Positions 8,052 to 16,546 of a stretch of DNA of 44,680 nt are shown piece after piece. The stretch is from contig JAISFI010000035.1 of the NCBI GenBank assembly GCA_031263685.1, forward strand, positions 1-44,680, written 5' to 3'. The notes under the pieces are model-generated. The model worked only from the letters and a program-made list of their open reading frames with translations. It did not search any database and was not told the DNA's origin. Position 1 is the stretch's first letter; every line of letters starts with the position of its first letter. Origin of the DNA: Dysgonamonadaceae bacterium (GTDB lineage: Bacteria > Bacteroidota > Bacteroidia > Bacteroidales > Azobacteroidaceae). A program made the translations under genes and the position numbers.

Positions 8052-8130
8052 CGTCATTGCGAGGACGACAAGCCAAAGCAATCCAAGATGTTAGCTGTTA
8101 TTGGATTGTTTCGCTGCACTCGCAATGACG
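8052..8130. repeat. GTCATTGCGA inverted-repeat element, copy 1
   Basis: A perfect 12-bp inverted repeat, CGTCATTGCGAG (8052-8063) and CTCGCAATGACG (8119-8130), encloses an inner pair around AGCAATCCAA and TTGGATTGTT. Related elements are at 13049-13130 and 44579-44680. It lies inside the efflux operon between the HYC_CC_PP gene and the pump gene, where the transcript would form a long hairpin. Confidence 0.85.
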
Positions 8131-8159
8131 CTGCACAGAGCATAACTACGCGCTTTAAT

Positions 8160-8600
8160 TCAAATAATGAAAGTACAAATAAGTGTCAGCAAATCTGTTT
8201 TGCATATTACAGGAGTGCCGGGTGGGAAAGTGTATTGTATTTTCCGGAAGATTTCGGGATTTCCCGATAAAAATATCTGATCTGCGGGAATATAAACCGG
8301 GTTAGTGCCAATGTTGGAAAGAATTTGCTGTTGTGATACTCGAAAATCGTCGGTTGAGATTTTGATTAAGTGATTAAGACAGCAAGGGGTTTCCGGTTGA
8401 GCGATAACTGCAAATTTATCTGCTTTACCTTCCGATGCATGGTTTGTTTGTTCATCTGTTCCGCAGCAACCTGCAGCGGCTTCGCCGCCTGCAATACCGA
8501 TGGAATGTAAATGTCCGCCACAATAATGAAACGCCCACGTCGTATGCACAGAAGTGAGCGACAAGATGATCAGTAACAGTATAGCGGTTATTCGCCTCAT
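8160..8600 (-). CDS. HYC_CC_PP family small exported protein
   Basis: A 146-residue protein with a signal peptide (about 1-23, ending TTWA) followed by the signature order of the HYC_CC_PP family: FHYCGGHL, then CC in AAGCCGTD, a second CC in TPCCLNHL, and FPPGTPVI near the C-terminus. The paired Cys and His residues suggest metal binding in the periplasm. The family is widespread in Bacteroidetes beside heavy-metal resistance genes, and its biochemistry is not known to me. Here it has its own promoter (8630-8660) and is followed on the same strand by the pump, channel and adaptor, so it is probably the first gene of the efflux operon. Confidence 0.85.
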   Translation of the reverse strand: MRRITAILLLIILSLTSVHTTWAFHYCGGHLHSIGIAGGEAAAGCCGTDEQTNHASEGKADKFAVIAQPETPCCLNHLIKISTDDFRVSQQQILSNIGTNPVYIPADQIFLSGNPEIFRKIQYTFPPGTPVICKTDLLTLICTFII

Positions 8601-8629
8601 TCTCGAATGTTTTCAGTAGGAATATCCGG

Positions 8630-8660
8630 CAAAAGTAAGTATAATATAGTAAATTTCCAA
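8630..8660 (-). promoter_or_regulatory. Promoter of the metal-efflux operon
   Basis: On the minus strand TTG (8660-8658) is followed after 20 nt by TACTTTTG (8637-8630), about 30 nt before the ATG at 8600. This fits the Bacteroidetes consensus. No better promoter is seen in front of the pump gene. No operator palindrome for a metal regulator is obvious. Confidence 0.65.
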
Positions 8661-8710
8661 CAGGCGGATGTGTTTTTTTATAATTATTGAATCTTTTATC
8701 TGTATCGTAA

Positions 8711-9787
8711 TCACAAGGTTATCAGCTTATTTATTAACTTTTGAGTATAAGCGTCCCAATTTATACGGTTGATGTTTTTTTCTATCGGATTTGTGATAAC
8801 TTGTCTAATCTTGTCTATTAAAATTCCAACTATCATGACTGTTATTGCCAGAAAGACAAAATAAATAACCAAAACACATTCATGTCCTGCATAATGTTGT
8901 CCAAGTTTATTAATATACGGATATAACCTTGAACCTACAAAACCGTTTTCGTGCAATAGATATACGGCAAGCACCGATTGAGCACACCAATTGATTTGTT
9001 TGTTCTGAACTTTGATACTGCGAAAAAACAAAACGAATGCAATGGATGAGATAATCATTAACGGACTATTGTATGGATAAACGTATGTAAACAGCCATTT
9101 ACGGTCCATATTCAAATGTGTAATACTGAGACTTAAAATCCCTGTTATTATTGAGCACAGCAGATATACACAAATATATATCGTTCTTTTCTTGGCTGTT
9201 ATCGCATTTTGGGTATGCAAGGCAATAAATCTTCCGATAAAGTATAAAAAGATAAAATTCATTACATTATAGCCACGATTATTAATCTCTCCTTGCCATA
9301 GAAAACCACAATAAAACGTTAATATACTCCAGAATAAAAGCAATCCTATATACTCTTTTTTACTGCAATTATCAACAACTTTATTTAACATTGGAGACAG
9401 TAAGAAAAGATAAAAATAGCATTTGATAAACCAAAAACCTGATTGTGAAAATGGAAGTAGTGAATATATGACTTTTTTTATGCTTAAATGATCGCCATAC
9501 GTTACAGATACTACAAGAAATAATACTCCATAAAACGCGCACATGATATACAAGCGAAAGAACCCTTTCCAACTTGTTTTTATACTAAAGTAGCCCGAAA
9601 TAAGGATAAAACAATTAACGGCAATAACAAAGAAACCATTAAAGAACATGCTATGTTCCTCATAATTACTTGATTTTAATCCATGTACGATAAAGTGATG
9701 CAGTATGATATAGAACATGCACACCAATCGCAATAATTCAAAATTGGACTCTCGTGTTTTTGACTGATAAAATGCTACTTGTTTCAT
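8711..9787 (-). CDS. Acyltransferase family 3 (OafA/YrhL-like) membrane protein
   Basis: A 358-residue polytopic protein with the family opening RESNFELLRLVCMFYIILHHF: the E..R.....I...H pattern, with the probable catalytic His in the first helix. About ten hydrophobic helices follow, and the C-terminus is basic. Members transfer acetyl, succinyl or other acyl groups to sugars of surface polysaccharides or to antibiotics. Neighbours give no hint of the substrate. The coding sequence looks more AT-rich than the adjacent operon, as is common for surface-polysaccharide genes gained by transfer. It is separated from the next gene by 110 bp and is probably a single-gene unit. Confidence 0.85.
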   Translation of the reverse strand: MKQVAFYQSKTRESNFELLRLVCMFYIILHHFIVHGLKSSNYEEHSMFFNGFFVIAVNCFILISGYFSIKTSWKGFFRLYIMCAFYGVLFLVVSVTYGDHLSIKKVIYSLLPFSQSGFWFIKCYFYLFLLSPMLNKVVDNCSKKEYIGLLLFWSILTFYCGFLWQGEINNRGYNVMNFIFLYFIGRFIALHTQNAITAKKRTIYICVYLLCSIITGILSLSITHLNMDRKWLFTYVYPYNSPLMIISSIAFVLFFRSIKVQNKQINWCAQSVLAVYLLHENGFVGSRLYPYINKLGQHYAGHECVLVIYFVFLAITVMIVGILIDKIRQVITNPIEKNINRINWDAYTQKLINKLITL

Positions 9788-10323
9788 ATTGTTTTATGAT
9801 TTCAAAGATATAAAAAATAATTGACATACAATACAATATTTTCTTGAGCATTATGCATTTTTAATATATACATCGAATTACGAACCTAAAATCTCTTTTC
9901 GGGTACATCCTGCTTGTAAATTGAACTTACGTTGTTAATAACTTGTCAACAGCCGTTAATTTTTTCTGATAAAAATATTTGACAGATAAGAAATAACAGT
10001 TAATATAAAAAATCCGGATAATAACAAAAAAACGAAGCCCTAAATTACTCTTTTTTTATAAGCCATTTTTTCACGATTATTGACAAGCGGATGCTGGAAA
10101 ATTTTTTAACTTTGCACGCTATTAACCGAATGTTGATAAGATTTTAAAGCACTTTAGCAATCAGTCAATTAATAGATATAGACTTGTCGATAAAATAATG
10201 AAAAGTCCGATGAAAACGATGATTACTTAAAAAACAAGTATCAGTTACTTTATTTTTCAACACTATCAACAGGCTATTATTATCATCATTCAATTTTTAA
10301 ATTAAAAGAATATATATAATAAT
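9788..10323. other. 536-bp AT-rich gap with DnaA-box-like words
   Basis: No gene is seen. The gap is strongly AT-rich and contains several words within one or two changes of the DnaA box TTATCCACA or its complement: TGTTAATAA (9933), TTGTCAACA (9943), TGTTGATAA (10131), TGTCGATAA (10185) and CTATCAACA (10263). It could be a replication origin or simply a long regulatory region for nadA. The words are short and the base composition makes chance matches likely. Confidence 0.4.
10107..10114 (+). promoter_or_regulatory. Possible -7 element for nadA
   Basis: TAACTTTG fits the Bacteroidetes -7 motif TAnnTTTG. A TTGAC lies upstream at 10079 but the spacing of about 23-25 nt is too long. A start here would give a leader of about 200 nt. 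Confidence 0.35.
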
Positions 10324-11283
10324 ATGATGTCTGAAAATCTTTCCGGTATACATTTGAAGGATGCCATTGTATCCCTGAAAAAAGAAAAAAATGCTGTTAT
10401 CCTCGCCCACTATTATCAAACGGGGGAGATACAAGATATGGCAGATTACGTCGGAGACAGCCTGGCGTTAGCTCAGTGGGCTTCAAAGACTGCGGCCGAC
10501 GTTATTGTACTCTGCGGCGTACATTTCATGGGAGAGACGGCTAAAATCCTTTCTCCCGATAAAAAGGTGCTGGTACCTGACCTCAATGCCGGTTGTTCGT
10601 TGGCCGACAGTTGTCCGGCAGAGGAATTTGAAAAGTTTGTCAAAGAACATCCCGGTTATACGGTTATTTCGTACGTGAATACTACGGCAGCCGTCAAGGC
10701 GCTTACGGATGTAGTGGTGACTTCTACCAATGCTAAACAGATAGTAGACAGTTTTCCCAAAGATACGCCTATTATTTTTGGCCCGGACAGAAATCTTGGA
10801 AATTATATTAACAGTATTACCGGAAGAAATATGCTGCTTTGGGATGGCGCTTGCCATGTGCATGAACAGTTTTCTCTCGAAAAAATAATTGCATTGAAAG
10901 CAACTTATCCTCAAGCATTGATACTGGCGCATCCGGAATGTAAGGCGCCTGTCTTGAAGATAGCTGATTATGTGGGTTCTACCGCTGCACTGTTGAAATA
11001 TGCTACCGCTTCGCCTGTTCAGGAGTTTATCGTTGCTACGGAATCCGGCATCCTGCATGAAATGCAGAAGAAAAACCCCGCCAAGACATTTATTCCCGCT
11101 CCTCCGAACGACAGTACCTGTGCCTGTAATGAATGTAATTTCATGCGCCTGAATACGATGGAGAAACTCTACAACTGCCTGAAATATGAAATTCCTGAAA
11201 TATTTGTCGACAAAAAAGTGGCAGAAAAAGCCGTTAAACCCATCAGAAAAATGCTGGAATTATCGGAAAAACTGGGACTTTGA
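10324..11283 (+). CDS. nadA: Quinolinate synthase NadA
   Basis: Condenses iminoaspartate with dihydroxyacetone phosphate to quinolinate in de novo NAD synthesis, using a [4Fe-4S] cluster. The 319 residues show NAVILAHYYQ near the start, NAGCSLADSC with the cluster ligand Cys91, DGACHVHEQF with Cys177, and the C-terminal CACNECNFM with the third ligand. Length is normal for the short form of the family. The start is ATGATG at 10324; either codon may be used. nadB and nadC are not in the window. A pnuC gene lies 33 kb away. The gene is convergent with the SulP transporter, with only 9 bp between stops. Confidence 0.97.
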   Translation: MMSENLSGIHLKDAIVSLKKEKNAVILAHYYQTGEIQDMADYVGDSLALAQWASKTAADVIVLCGVHFMGETAKILSPDKKVLVPDLNAGCSLADSCPAEEFEKFVKEHPGYTVISYVNTTAAVKALTDVVVTSTNAKQIVDSFPKDTPIIFGPDRNLGNYINSITGRNMLLWDGACHVHEQFSLEKIIALKATYPQALILAHPECKAPVLKIADYVGSTAALLKYATASPVQEFIVATESGILHEMQKKNPAKTFIPAPPNDSTCACNECNFMRLNTMEKLYNCLKYEIPEIFVDKKVAEKAVKPIRKMLELSEKLGL

Positions 11284-11292
11284 TAGAGACTT

Positions 11293-12969
11293 TTATATAA
11301 GCGCGTTAGCCCTGTTTAATGCATCGTTAATATTGCTGCATACATTGTCTTCGCCTATCTTGTTGATAAATCCCGTTTTTTTCATCATAGATTTGACTTC
11401 TTCATTTACGCCGGATAGTACGATCTTGATTTCCTTTTGCTGAGAAATTCGCAATAAACTTTCCAGGTTGTGCAAACCAGTGGAATCCATGAAAGGAACT
11501 TTTCTCATGCGTATGATTCGTATTTTGGGCTTGCTTTTTCCAATCTGTTTCATGCTTTCGTCGAATTTGTTGGCAATTCCGAAGAAAAACGGGCCGTTTA
11601 TTTCGTATATTTCTACACCTGCGGGAATGATTAGTTTTTCCAAATCGTTGACTACATCTGTTTCGGAAGCTACATCCAACTCATCTTTAATAACAGATAT
11701 TTGCGTACTTTCCATGATTCGCCTCATGAAAGAAAGTGTAGCGATGAGCAATCCTATTTCGATAGCGATGGTCAGGTCGAACAAGACTGTCAGGAAGAAA
11801 GTTACCAGCAACACTGTGACATCCGATTTGGGATTTTTCATCAGCGAGCGAAAAGTTCGCCATTCACTCATGTTGTAAGAAATGATAACCAGTACTCCGG
11901 CCAGACAAGCCATGGGAATATGCTTGGTGAGGGGAACTAAAAACAGTAAAATAAGCAACAGGACAATGGCGTGTATAATGCCGGCTACCGGTGTTTTTCC
12001 ACCATTGTTGATATTGGTCATTGTTCGTGCGATGGCTCCCGTGGCCGGTATTCCTCCCAGAATAGGCGTAACAATGTTGGCTATCCCCTGCCCTATCAGT
12101 TCCGTGTTTGAATCATGTTTATCTCCTGTTACACCGTCGGCTACTGTGGCAGATAATAATGATTCTATGGCACACAGCATGGCGACGGTGAAAGCGGAAG
12201 GTAATAACTCGTTGATAAGTTCCATGTTGAAAGATAAATGTACAGGTTTGGGTAATGAAGCGCTAATTTCAAATCTATCTCCAATAGTTTCTATCGCTCC
12301 TATTTGAAAGTAATTTTTCAGGATGTACACGATCAGCGTCATGACGATGATAGAAACAAGAGAACCTGGTATTTTTTTGATAAACTTCGGCGTCAGGATA
12401 ATGATGAGTATGCTGAGTATCCCTATCAGGATAGCCCATAAATTGACTGTGTCGAAAACTTCTCCGTAAGCAATCCACTTCGAGATAAATTCTGCCGGCA
12501 CGACATCCATCGTTAAACCAAAAAGATCTTTCATCTGTGTCGTGAAAATGGTCAATGCGATACCGCTGGTGAAACCTACTACTATTGGATAAGGAATAAA
12601 TTTGATGACTGTTCCTAATTTCAAGATTCCCATCAACAGTAAAATGAATCCTGCCATGATCGTGGCAATGATCAATCCTTCGACCTGAAATTTCTGAATA
12701 ATTCCATAAACGATGATGATAAAAGCGCCCGTAGGCCCTCCAATCTGTACGGAACTTCCTCCGAAAAAGGAAATCAGAAAACCTGCTATGATAGCTGTTA
12801 TCAAACCTCTTTCGGGATTGACGCCCGAAGCTATACCAAAAGCAATAGCCAAAGGTAATGCAACGATACCTACAATAATGCCGGCCATTAAGTCGGCCAT
12901 AAATTTTTCTTTGGAGTAATTTTTTAGAGCACTGAATAATCTGGGTTGGAATTGAATATCTAATTTCAT
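11293..12969 (-). CDS. SulP family anion transporter with STAS domain
   Basis: A 558-residue inner-membrane transporter. The first 430 residues contain the hydrophobic SulP core, including GIIVGIVALPLAIAFGIASG near the start, GGPTGAFIIIVYGI, and GIPATGAIARTMTNINNGG. Residues from about 440 to the end form a cytosolic STAS domain with PFMDSTGLHNLESLL, where the Ser/Thr of DSTG is the usual regulatory position. Family members carry sulfate, bicarbonate or dicarboxylates. The sequence alone does not settle the substrate, and no sulfate-assimilation or carbonic-anhydrase gene is adjacent. A TACTTTTG at 12998-13005 (minus) may be its -7 element. Confidence 0.92.
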   Translation of the reverse strand: MKLDIQFQPRLFSALKNYSKEKFMADLMAGIIVGIVALPLAIAFGIASGVNPERGLITAIIAGFLISFFGGSSVQIGGPTGAFIIIVYGIIQKFQVEGLIIATIMAGFILLLMGILKLGTVIKFIPYPIVVGFTSGIALTIFTTQMKDLFGLTMDVVPAEFISKWIAYGEVFDTVNLWAILIGILSILIIILTPKFIKKIPGSLVSIIVMTLIVYILKNYFQIGAIETIGDRFEISASLPKPVHLSFNMELINELLPSAFTVAMLCAIESLLSATVADGVTGDKHDSNTELIGQGIANIVTPILGGIPATGAIARTMTNINNGGKTPVAGIIHAIVLLLILLFLVPLTKHIPMACLAGVLVIISYNMSEWRTFRSLMKNPKSDVTVLLVTFFLTVLFDLTIAIEIGLLIATLSFMRRIMESTQISVIKDELDVASETDVVNDLEKLIIPAGVEIYEINGPFFFGIANKFDESMKQIGKSKPKIRIIRMRKVPFMDSTGLHNLESLLRISQQKEIKIVLSGVNEEVKSMMKKTGFINKIGEDNVCSNINDALNRANALI

Positions 12970-13048
12970 TTTAATGCAATTGTTTAAAAAGAATCCGCAA
13001 AAGTACAGGAAATTTTTGTAAATAACACACCGATGGATAAAAATTTCC

Positions 13049-13130
13049 TGGATTGCTTTAGGCTATCGTTTTCGCAATGACGATGCTTCCTGCATGTCAT
13101 TGCGATCCACTTGTGGCGAAGCAGTTCGGA
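13049..13130. repeat. GTCATTGCGA inverted-repeat element, copy 2
   Basis: TCGCAATGAC (13072-13081) and GTCATTGCGA (13096-13105) form a perfect 10-bp inverted repeat with a 14-nt centre. The left flank contains GGATTGCTTT, as in the other copies. It lies between the divergent SulP and rubrerythrin genes. Confidence 0.8.
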
Positions 13131-13177
13131 CAATTCGCAAAAGAAAAAATTCATAGAGAAAATTTTTATCTTAAATC

Positions 13178-13209
13178 TTTGAATAAACCAATAAGATTTT
13201 TTACATTTG
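13178..13209 (+). promoter_or_regulatory. Rubrerythrin promoter
   Basis: TTTG (13178-13181), 20 nt, TACATTTG (13202-13209): an exact match to the Bacteroidetes consensus. The start codon follows about 47 nt later. Confidence 0.8.
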
Positions 13210-13256
13210 TACTTTCTATATTTGAAGGGCATTATTAATTTTATTAGAACAGAAAA

Positions 13257-13835
13257 ATGGAAAAAAGTTTGAAAGGAACTCGTACAGAGCAAAATCTGTT
13301 AAAATCGTTTGCAGGAGAATCCCAAGCAAGAAGCAGGTATACTTTTTTTGCAAGTGTAGCAAAAAAAGAAGGTTATGAACAAATAGCAGGAATTTTCCTT
13401 GAAACGGCAGAACAGGAAAAGGAACATGCTAAAAGATTTTTTAAATTCCTGGAAGGAGGAATGGTAGAAATAACCGCTTCTTATCCCGCCGGTGTTATAG
13501 GTACTACAGCCGAAAATTTGGCCGCCGCCGCCGAAGGCGAATTGGAAGAATGGAGTATTCTTTACAAAGAATTTGGCGAAGTTGCCGAACAGGAAGGTTT
13601 TTCCCGCATCGCCACGGCATTCAAGATGATTGCTAAAGTAGAAGTCGAACACGAAATAAGATACCGCAAATTACTGGCCAAATTGGAAGCCGACAAGTTC
13701 TTTGAACGTGAAGAAGAAATAGAATGGCAATGTCGAAACTGCGGATATGTGCACAAAGGTAAAAAAGCGCCCGAAAAATGTCCGGCATGTGAACATCCGA
13801 AAGCGTATTTTGAGCCGAAGAAAAATAACTATTAA
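13257..13835 (+). CDS. rbr: Rubrerythrin
   Basis: Non-haem iron peroxidase that reduces hydrogen peroxide in the cytoplasm of anaerobes. The 192 residues comprise a four-helix ferritin-like diiron domain (about 1-145) with Glu ligands in FAGESQARSRY, ETAEQEKEHAKR, AAEGELEEW and KVEVEHEIRY. A C-terminal rubredoxin-like domain carries CRNC (159, 162) and CPAC (175, 178) that bind the second iron. Length and domain order are standard. It is a single-gene unit with a consensus promoter and a strong terminator, fitting oxidative-stress defence in an anaerobe or microaerophile. No PerR or OxyR site could be recognised upstream. Confidence 0.97.
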   Translation: MEKSLKGTRTEQNLLKSFAGESQARSRYTFFASVAKKEGYEQIAGIFLETAEQEKEHAKRFFKFLEGGMVEITASYPAGVIGTTAENLAAAAEGELEEWSILYKEFGEVAEQEGFSRIATAFKMIAKVEVEHEIRYRKLLAKLEADKFFEREEEIEWQCRNCGYVHKGKKAPEKCPACEHPKAYFEPKKNNY

Positions 13836-13850
13836 CTTACTTATATGGTG

Positions 13851-13886
13851 AAAAGAGGCTGCTTCAACAGCCTCTTTTGCTTTTTT
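13851..13886. terminator. Terminator between rubrerythrin and ychF
   Basis: AAAAGAGGCTG and CAGCCTCTTTT pair perfectly over 11 bp with a 6-nt loop, followed by GC and six T on the plus strand. It is strong for rubrerythrin. On the other strand four T in the stem make it weakly bidirectional for the convergent ychF gene. Confidence 0.9.
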
Positions 13887-13902
13887 ATATATTAAAGTTT
13901 TT

Positions 13903-15006
13903 TTATACGTTAAATCGGAAGTGCATGATGTCGCCATCTTTTACAACGTATTCCTTACCTTCAATATTTATTTTACCTGCTTCTTTACAGGCGCTTTCCG
14001 ATCTATAGTGGATGAAATCTTCATACTTGATGACTTCTGCGCGGATAAATCCTTTTTCAAAATCTGTGTGTATAACTCCGGCGCATTGAGGAGATTTGCT
14101 CCCCCGTTTGTAAGTCCATGCGCGAACTTCCGGTTCGCCTTGTGTGATAAATGTTTCGAGATTCAGCAGTTTATAGGCCGATTTGATGAGGCGGTTTGCT
14201 CCCGATTCTTCCAAACCTATTTCGTTCAGAAACAATTGTCTTTCTTCATAAGTATCCAGTTCGGCTATTTCCGACTCTATTTTGGCTGCGACGATAAGTA
14301 ATTCGGCGTTTTCTTCGCGAGTAGCTTCGCGAATGGCAGTTACATAATCATTGCCGGTTGTAGCGGATTGTTCGTCGACATTGCAAACATATAAAACAGG
14401 CTTGTAAGTCAGAAGATATAATTCTTTAGCAATTTTTTCGTCATCTTTGTTGTCGAAAGTGACCGTTCGGGCAGATTTTCCCTGCTCCAATGCTTCTTTG
14501 AAACGGATCAGTACATCGTATACGGCTTTTGCAGCCTTGTCGCCTCCTGTTTGCGCTTGTTTTTGGACTTTGGAGATGCGGGAATCTACGGTTTCGAGAT
14601 CTTTTATTTGGAGTTCGTAGTCGATGATTTCTTTGTCCCGTATGGGATTAACGCTTCCATCGACATGTGTTACGTTTTCATCGTCAAAACATCTTAGAAC
14701 GTGTAAAATAGCGTCTGTTTCCCGAATGTTTGCCAGGAATTTATTTCCTAAACCCTCTCCCCTACCCGCTCCTTTTACCAAACCGGCAATATCGACAATT
14801 TCTACGGTAGTCGGAACTATGCGCTGAGGGTTGACGAGTTCGGCTATCTTTGTAAGCCGTTCGTCGGGTACGGTAATTACGCCTACATTTGGCTCTATTG
14901 TACAGAAAGGAAAATTTGCCGCTTGCGCTCTTGCATTGGACAAACAGTTGAAAAGTGTTGATTTACCTACATTTGGCAGGCCTACGATGCCACATTGCAA
15001 TGCCAT
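13903..15006 (-). CDS. ychF: Ribosome-binding ATPase YchF (OLA1 family)
   Basis: Obg-related P-loop protein that hydrolyses ATP and binds ribosomes. The 367 residues begin with [16 protein letters not shown] (G1), followed by [11 protein letters not shown], the G3 region [17 protein letters not shown] and [15 protein letters not shown] coiled-coil insert lies in the middle and the TGS domain is C-terminal ([21 protein letters not shown]-type segment, then [14 protein letters not shown]). Length is normal. The ATG lies 26 bp downstream of the tRNA-Gln gene, so it is likely transcribed with that tRNA. Confidence 0.96.
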   Translation of the reverse strand: MALQCGIVGLPNVGKSTLFNCLSNARAQAANFPFCTIEPNVGVITVPDERLTKIAELVNPQRIVPTTVEIVDIAGLVKGAGRGEGLGNKFLANIRETDAILHVLRCFDDENVTHVDGSVNPIRDKEIIDYELQIKDLETVDSRISKVQKQAQTGGDKAAKAVYDVLIRFKEALEQGKSARTVTFDNKDDEKIAKELYLLTYKPVLYVCNVDEQSATTGNDYVTAIREATREENAELLIVAAKIESEIAELDTYEERQLFLNEIGLEESGANRLIKSAYKLLNLETFITQGEPEVRAWTYKRGSKSPQCAGVIHTDFEKGFIRAEVIKYEDFIHYRSESACKEAGKINIEGKEYVVKDGDIMHFRFNV

Positions 15007-15032
15007 GTTATATGTTTACAAGTTTTTTTCTG

Positions 15033-15103
15033 CTGTCCCACCAAGATTCGAACTTAGACTGGCTGAACCAAAATCAGATGTGCTACCATTACACCATGGG
15101 ACA
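15033..15103 (-). tRNA. tRNA-Gln (anticodon TTG)
   Basis: The minus strand folds into a cloverleaf. The acceptor stem is TGTCCCA/TGGGACA. The D arm contains GTGTAATGGTAGCAC. The anticodon stem CTGA/TCAG has loop TTTTGGT, giving anticodon TTG. The T arm is CTAAG-TTCGAAT-CTTGG and the discriminator is G. The outermost anticodon-stem pair is a T-C mismatch. CCA is not encoded. A consensus promoter stands directly upstream. Confidence 0.95.
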
Positions 15104-15129
15104 ATCCTGTGCCTTTCAAAAAAGCGCTG

Positions 15130-15160
15130 CAAAGATAGCGTACTTTCCGGAAAGTACAAA
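15130..15160 (-). promoter_or_regulatory. tRNA-Gln promoter whose spacer is a perfect palindrome
   Basis: On the minus strand TTTG (15160-15157), 19 nt, TATCTTTG (15137-15130). The spacer is taken up by the 18-bp perfect palindrome GTACTTTCCGGAAAGTAC (15140-15157). The promoter match is strong. Whether the palindrome is an operator or chance is not known. Confidence 0.75.
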
Positions 15161-15177
15161 CCTTTTCAGAGATTTTT

Positions 15178-16470
15178 TTATTTAGCAATCAGCAGGAAGT
15201 AATTCTTTTTACCTTTTTGAGCCAGTAAATATTTGTCGTTTAAGAGATAAGAATGATTGATTATTTCGTCGAAAGCCATCAATTTTTCTTTGTTGACAGC
15301 AGTTCCTCCGCTTTGTGTCGTCTTCTTCATTTCTGCTTTGGATGGGAATACAGCGGCTTGTTCCGTCAATAATTCTACCGCCTTGATACCTTTTTGCAGC
15401 TCTTCTTTGGAAATTTCAAATTGAGGAACACCTTCAAATACAGACAATAGCGTTTCTTCATCCAATTTTTTCAGTGTTTCGGATGTAGAATTACCGAACA
15501 GGATACTGGAAGCTTCAACGGCGGCCTGATAGTCTTCTTTAGTGTGTACCATGATTGTCACTTCTTCGGCCAGTCTTTTTTGCAGCGGGCGGAGATGTGG
15601 CGCTGTCCTTTGTTCTGCTATCAGACTTTCGACTTCTTCTTTCGATAGAAAAGTGAAAATTCTGATATACTTTTCTGCATCTGCATCGCTTACGTTCAAC
15701 CAGAATTGGTAGAATTTATAAGGAGAAGTGTATTTCCGGTCTAACCAAATATTACCGGATTCTGTTTTTCCGAATTTTCCGCCGTCGGCTTTAGTGATGA
15801 GCGGACAGGTTAATGCGAATGCTTCGCCACTTTCTTTCCGGCGGATGAGTTCGGTACCGGTGGTGATGTTGCCCCATTGGTCGGATCCTCCCATTTGCAG
15901 TTTACAACCATATTCTCTGTATAGAAAAAGAAAATCGTAGCCTTGCATGAGCTGGTAGGAAAATTCCGTGAAAGACATACCAACGTTGGATTCCGTGCTG
16001 AGCCTTTTTTTGACGGAATCTTTCGACATCATGTAATTGACTGTAATATGTTTTCCAATGTCGCGAATGAAATGCAGAAAGGAATAGTTTTTCATCCAGT
16101 CGTAATTATTTACCAGAAGGGCTTTATTGGGTTGATCTGATTCAAAATCAAGGAACTTGGCCAATTGCATCCGAATTCCCTCCTGATTTTTGCGTAAAGT
16201 CTGTTCGTCAAGCAGGTTACGTTCCTGCGATTTCATGGATGGATCGCCAATCATACCGGTAGCGCCGCCAACCAGAGCGATGGGACGATGACCTGCCCGT
16301 TGAAAATGTTTTAACATCATGACACTGACCAGATGTCCGATGTGCAGTGAATCGGCTGTCGGGTCTATTCCCACATAGGCAGAGGTCATTTCCTGTTGGA
16401 GTTGTTCTTCCGTGCCGGGCATCATGTCGTGAATCATGCCGCGCCATTTCAATTCTTCTACGAAATTCAT
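15178..16470 (-). CDS. tyrS: Tyrosyl-tRNA synthetase
   Basis: Class I aminoacyl-tRNA synthetase charging tRNA-Tyr. The 430 residues contain the HIGH motif in [13 protein letters not shown], the tyrosine-pocket segments [15 protein letters not shown] and [13 protein letters not shown], the KMSKS equivalent KFGKTESGN, and a C-terminal S4-like RNA-binding domain ([17 protein letters not shown], ending YFLLIAK). The length is typical of the bacterial TyrRS-1 form. A TACCTTTG at 16494-16501 upstream may serve as its -7 element. It lies upstream of tRNA-Gln on the same strand, but the tRNA has its own promoter. Confidence 0.97.
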   Translation of the reverse strand: MNFVEELKWRGMIHDMMPGTEEQLQQEMTSAYVGIDPTADSLHIGHLVSVMMLKHFQRAGHRPIALVGGATGMIGDPSMKSQERNLLDEQTLRKNQEGIRMQLAKFLDFESDQPNKALLVNNYDWMKNYSFLHFIRDIGKHITVNYMMSKDSVKKRLSTESNVGMSFTEFSYQLMQGYDFLFLYREYGCKLQMGGSDQWGNITTGTELIRRKESGEAFALTCPLITKADGGKFGKTESGNIWLDRKYTSPYKFYQFWLNVSDADAEKYIRIFTFLSKEEVESLIAEQRTAPHLRPLQKRLAEEVTIMVHTKEDYQAAVEASSILFGNSTSETLKKLDEETLLSVFEGVPQFEISKEELQKGIKAVELLTEQAAVFPSKAEMKKTTQSGGTAVNKEKLMAFDEIINHSYLLNDKYLLAQKGKKNYFLLIAK

Positions 16471-16493
16471 TGTTGATAAACTTAAAATGTGTG

Positions 16494-16501
16494 CAAAGGT
16501 A
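16494..16501 (-). promoter_or_regulatory. Possible -7 element for tyrS
   Basis: TACCTTTG on the minus strand, 24 nt before the tyrS ATG. No TTTG at the right distance upstream is seen. Confidence 0.4.
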
Positions 16502-16546
16502 ATGAAGAATTGGGAATTGGAGGTTAGAAATGAAGGATTATTTCAA

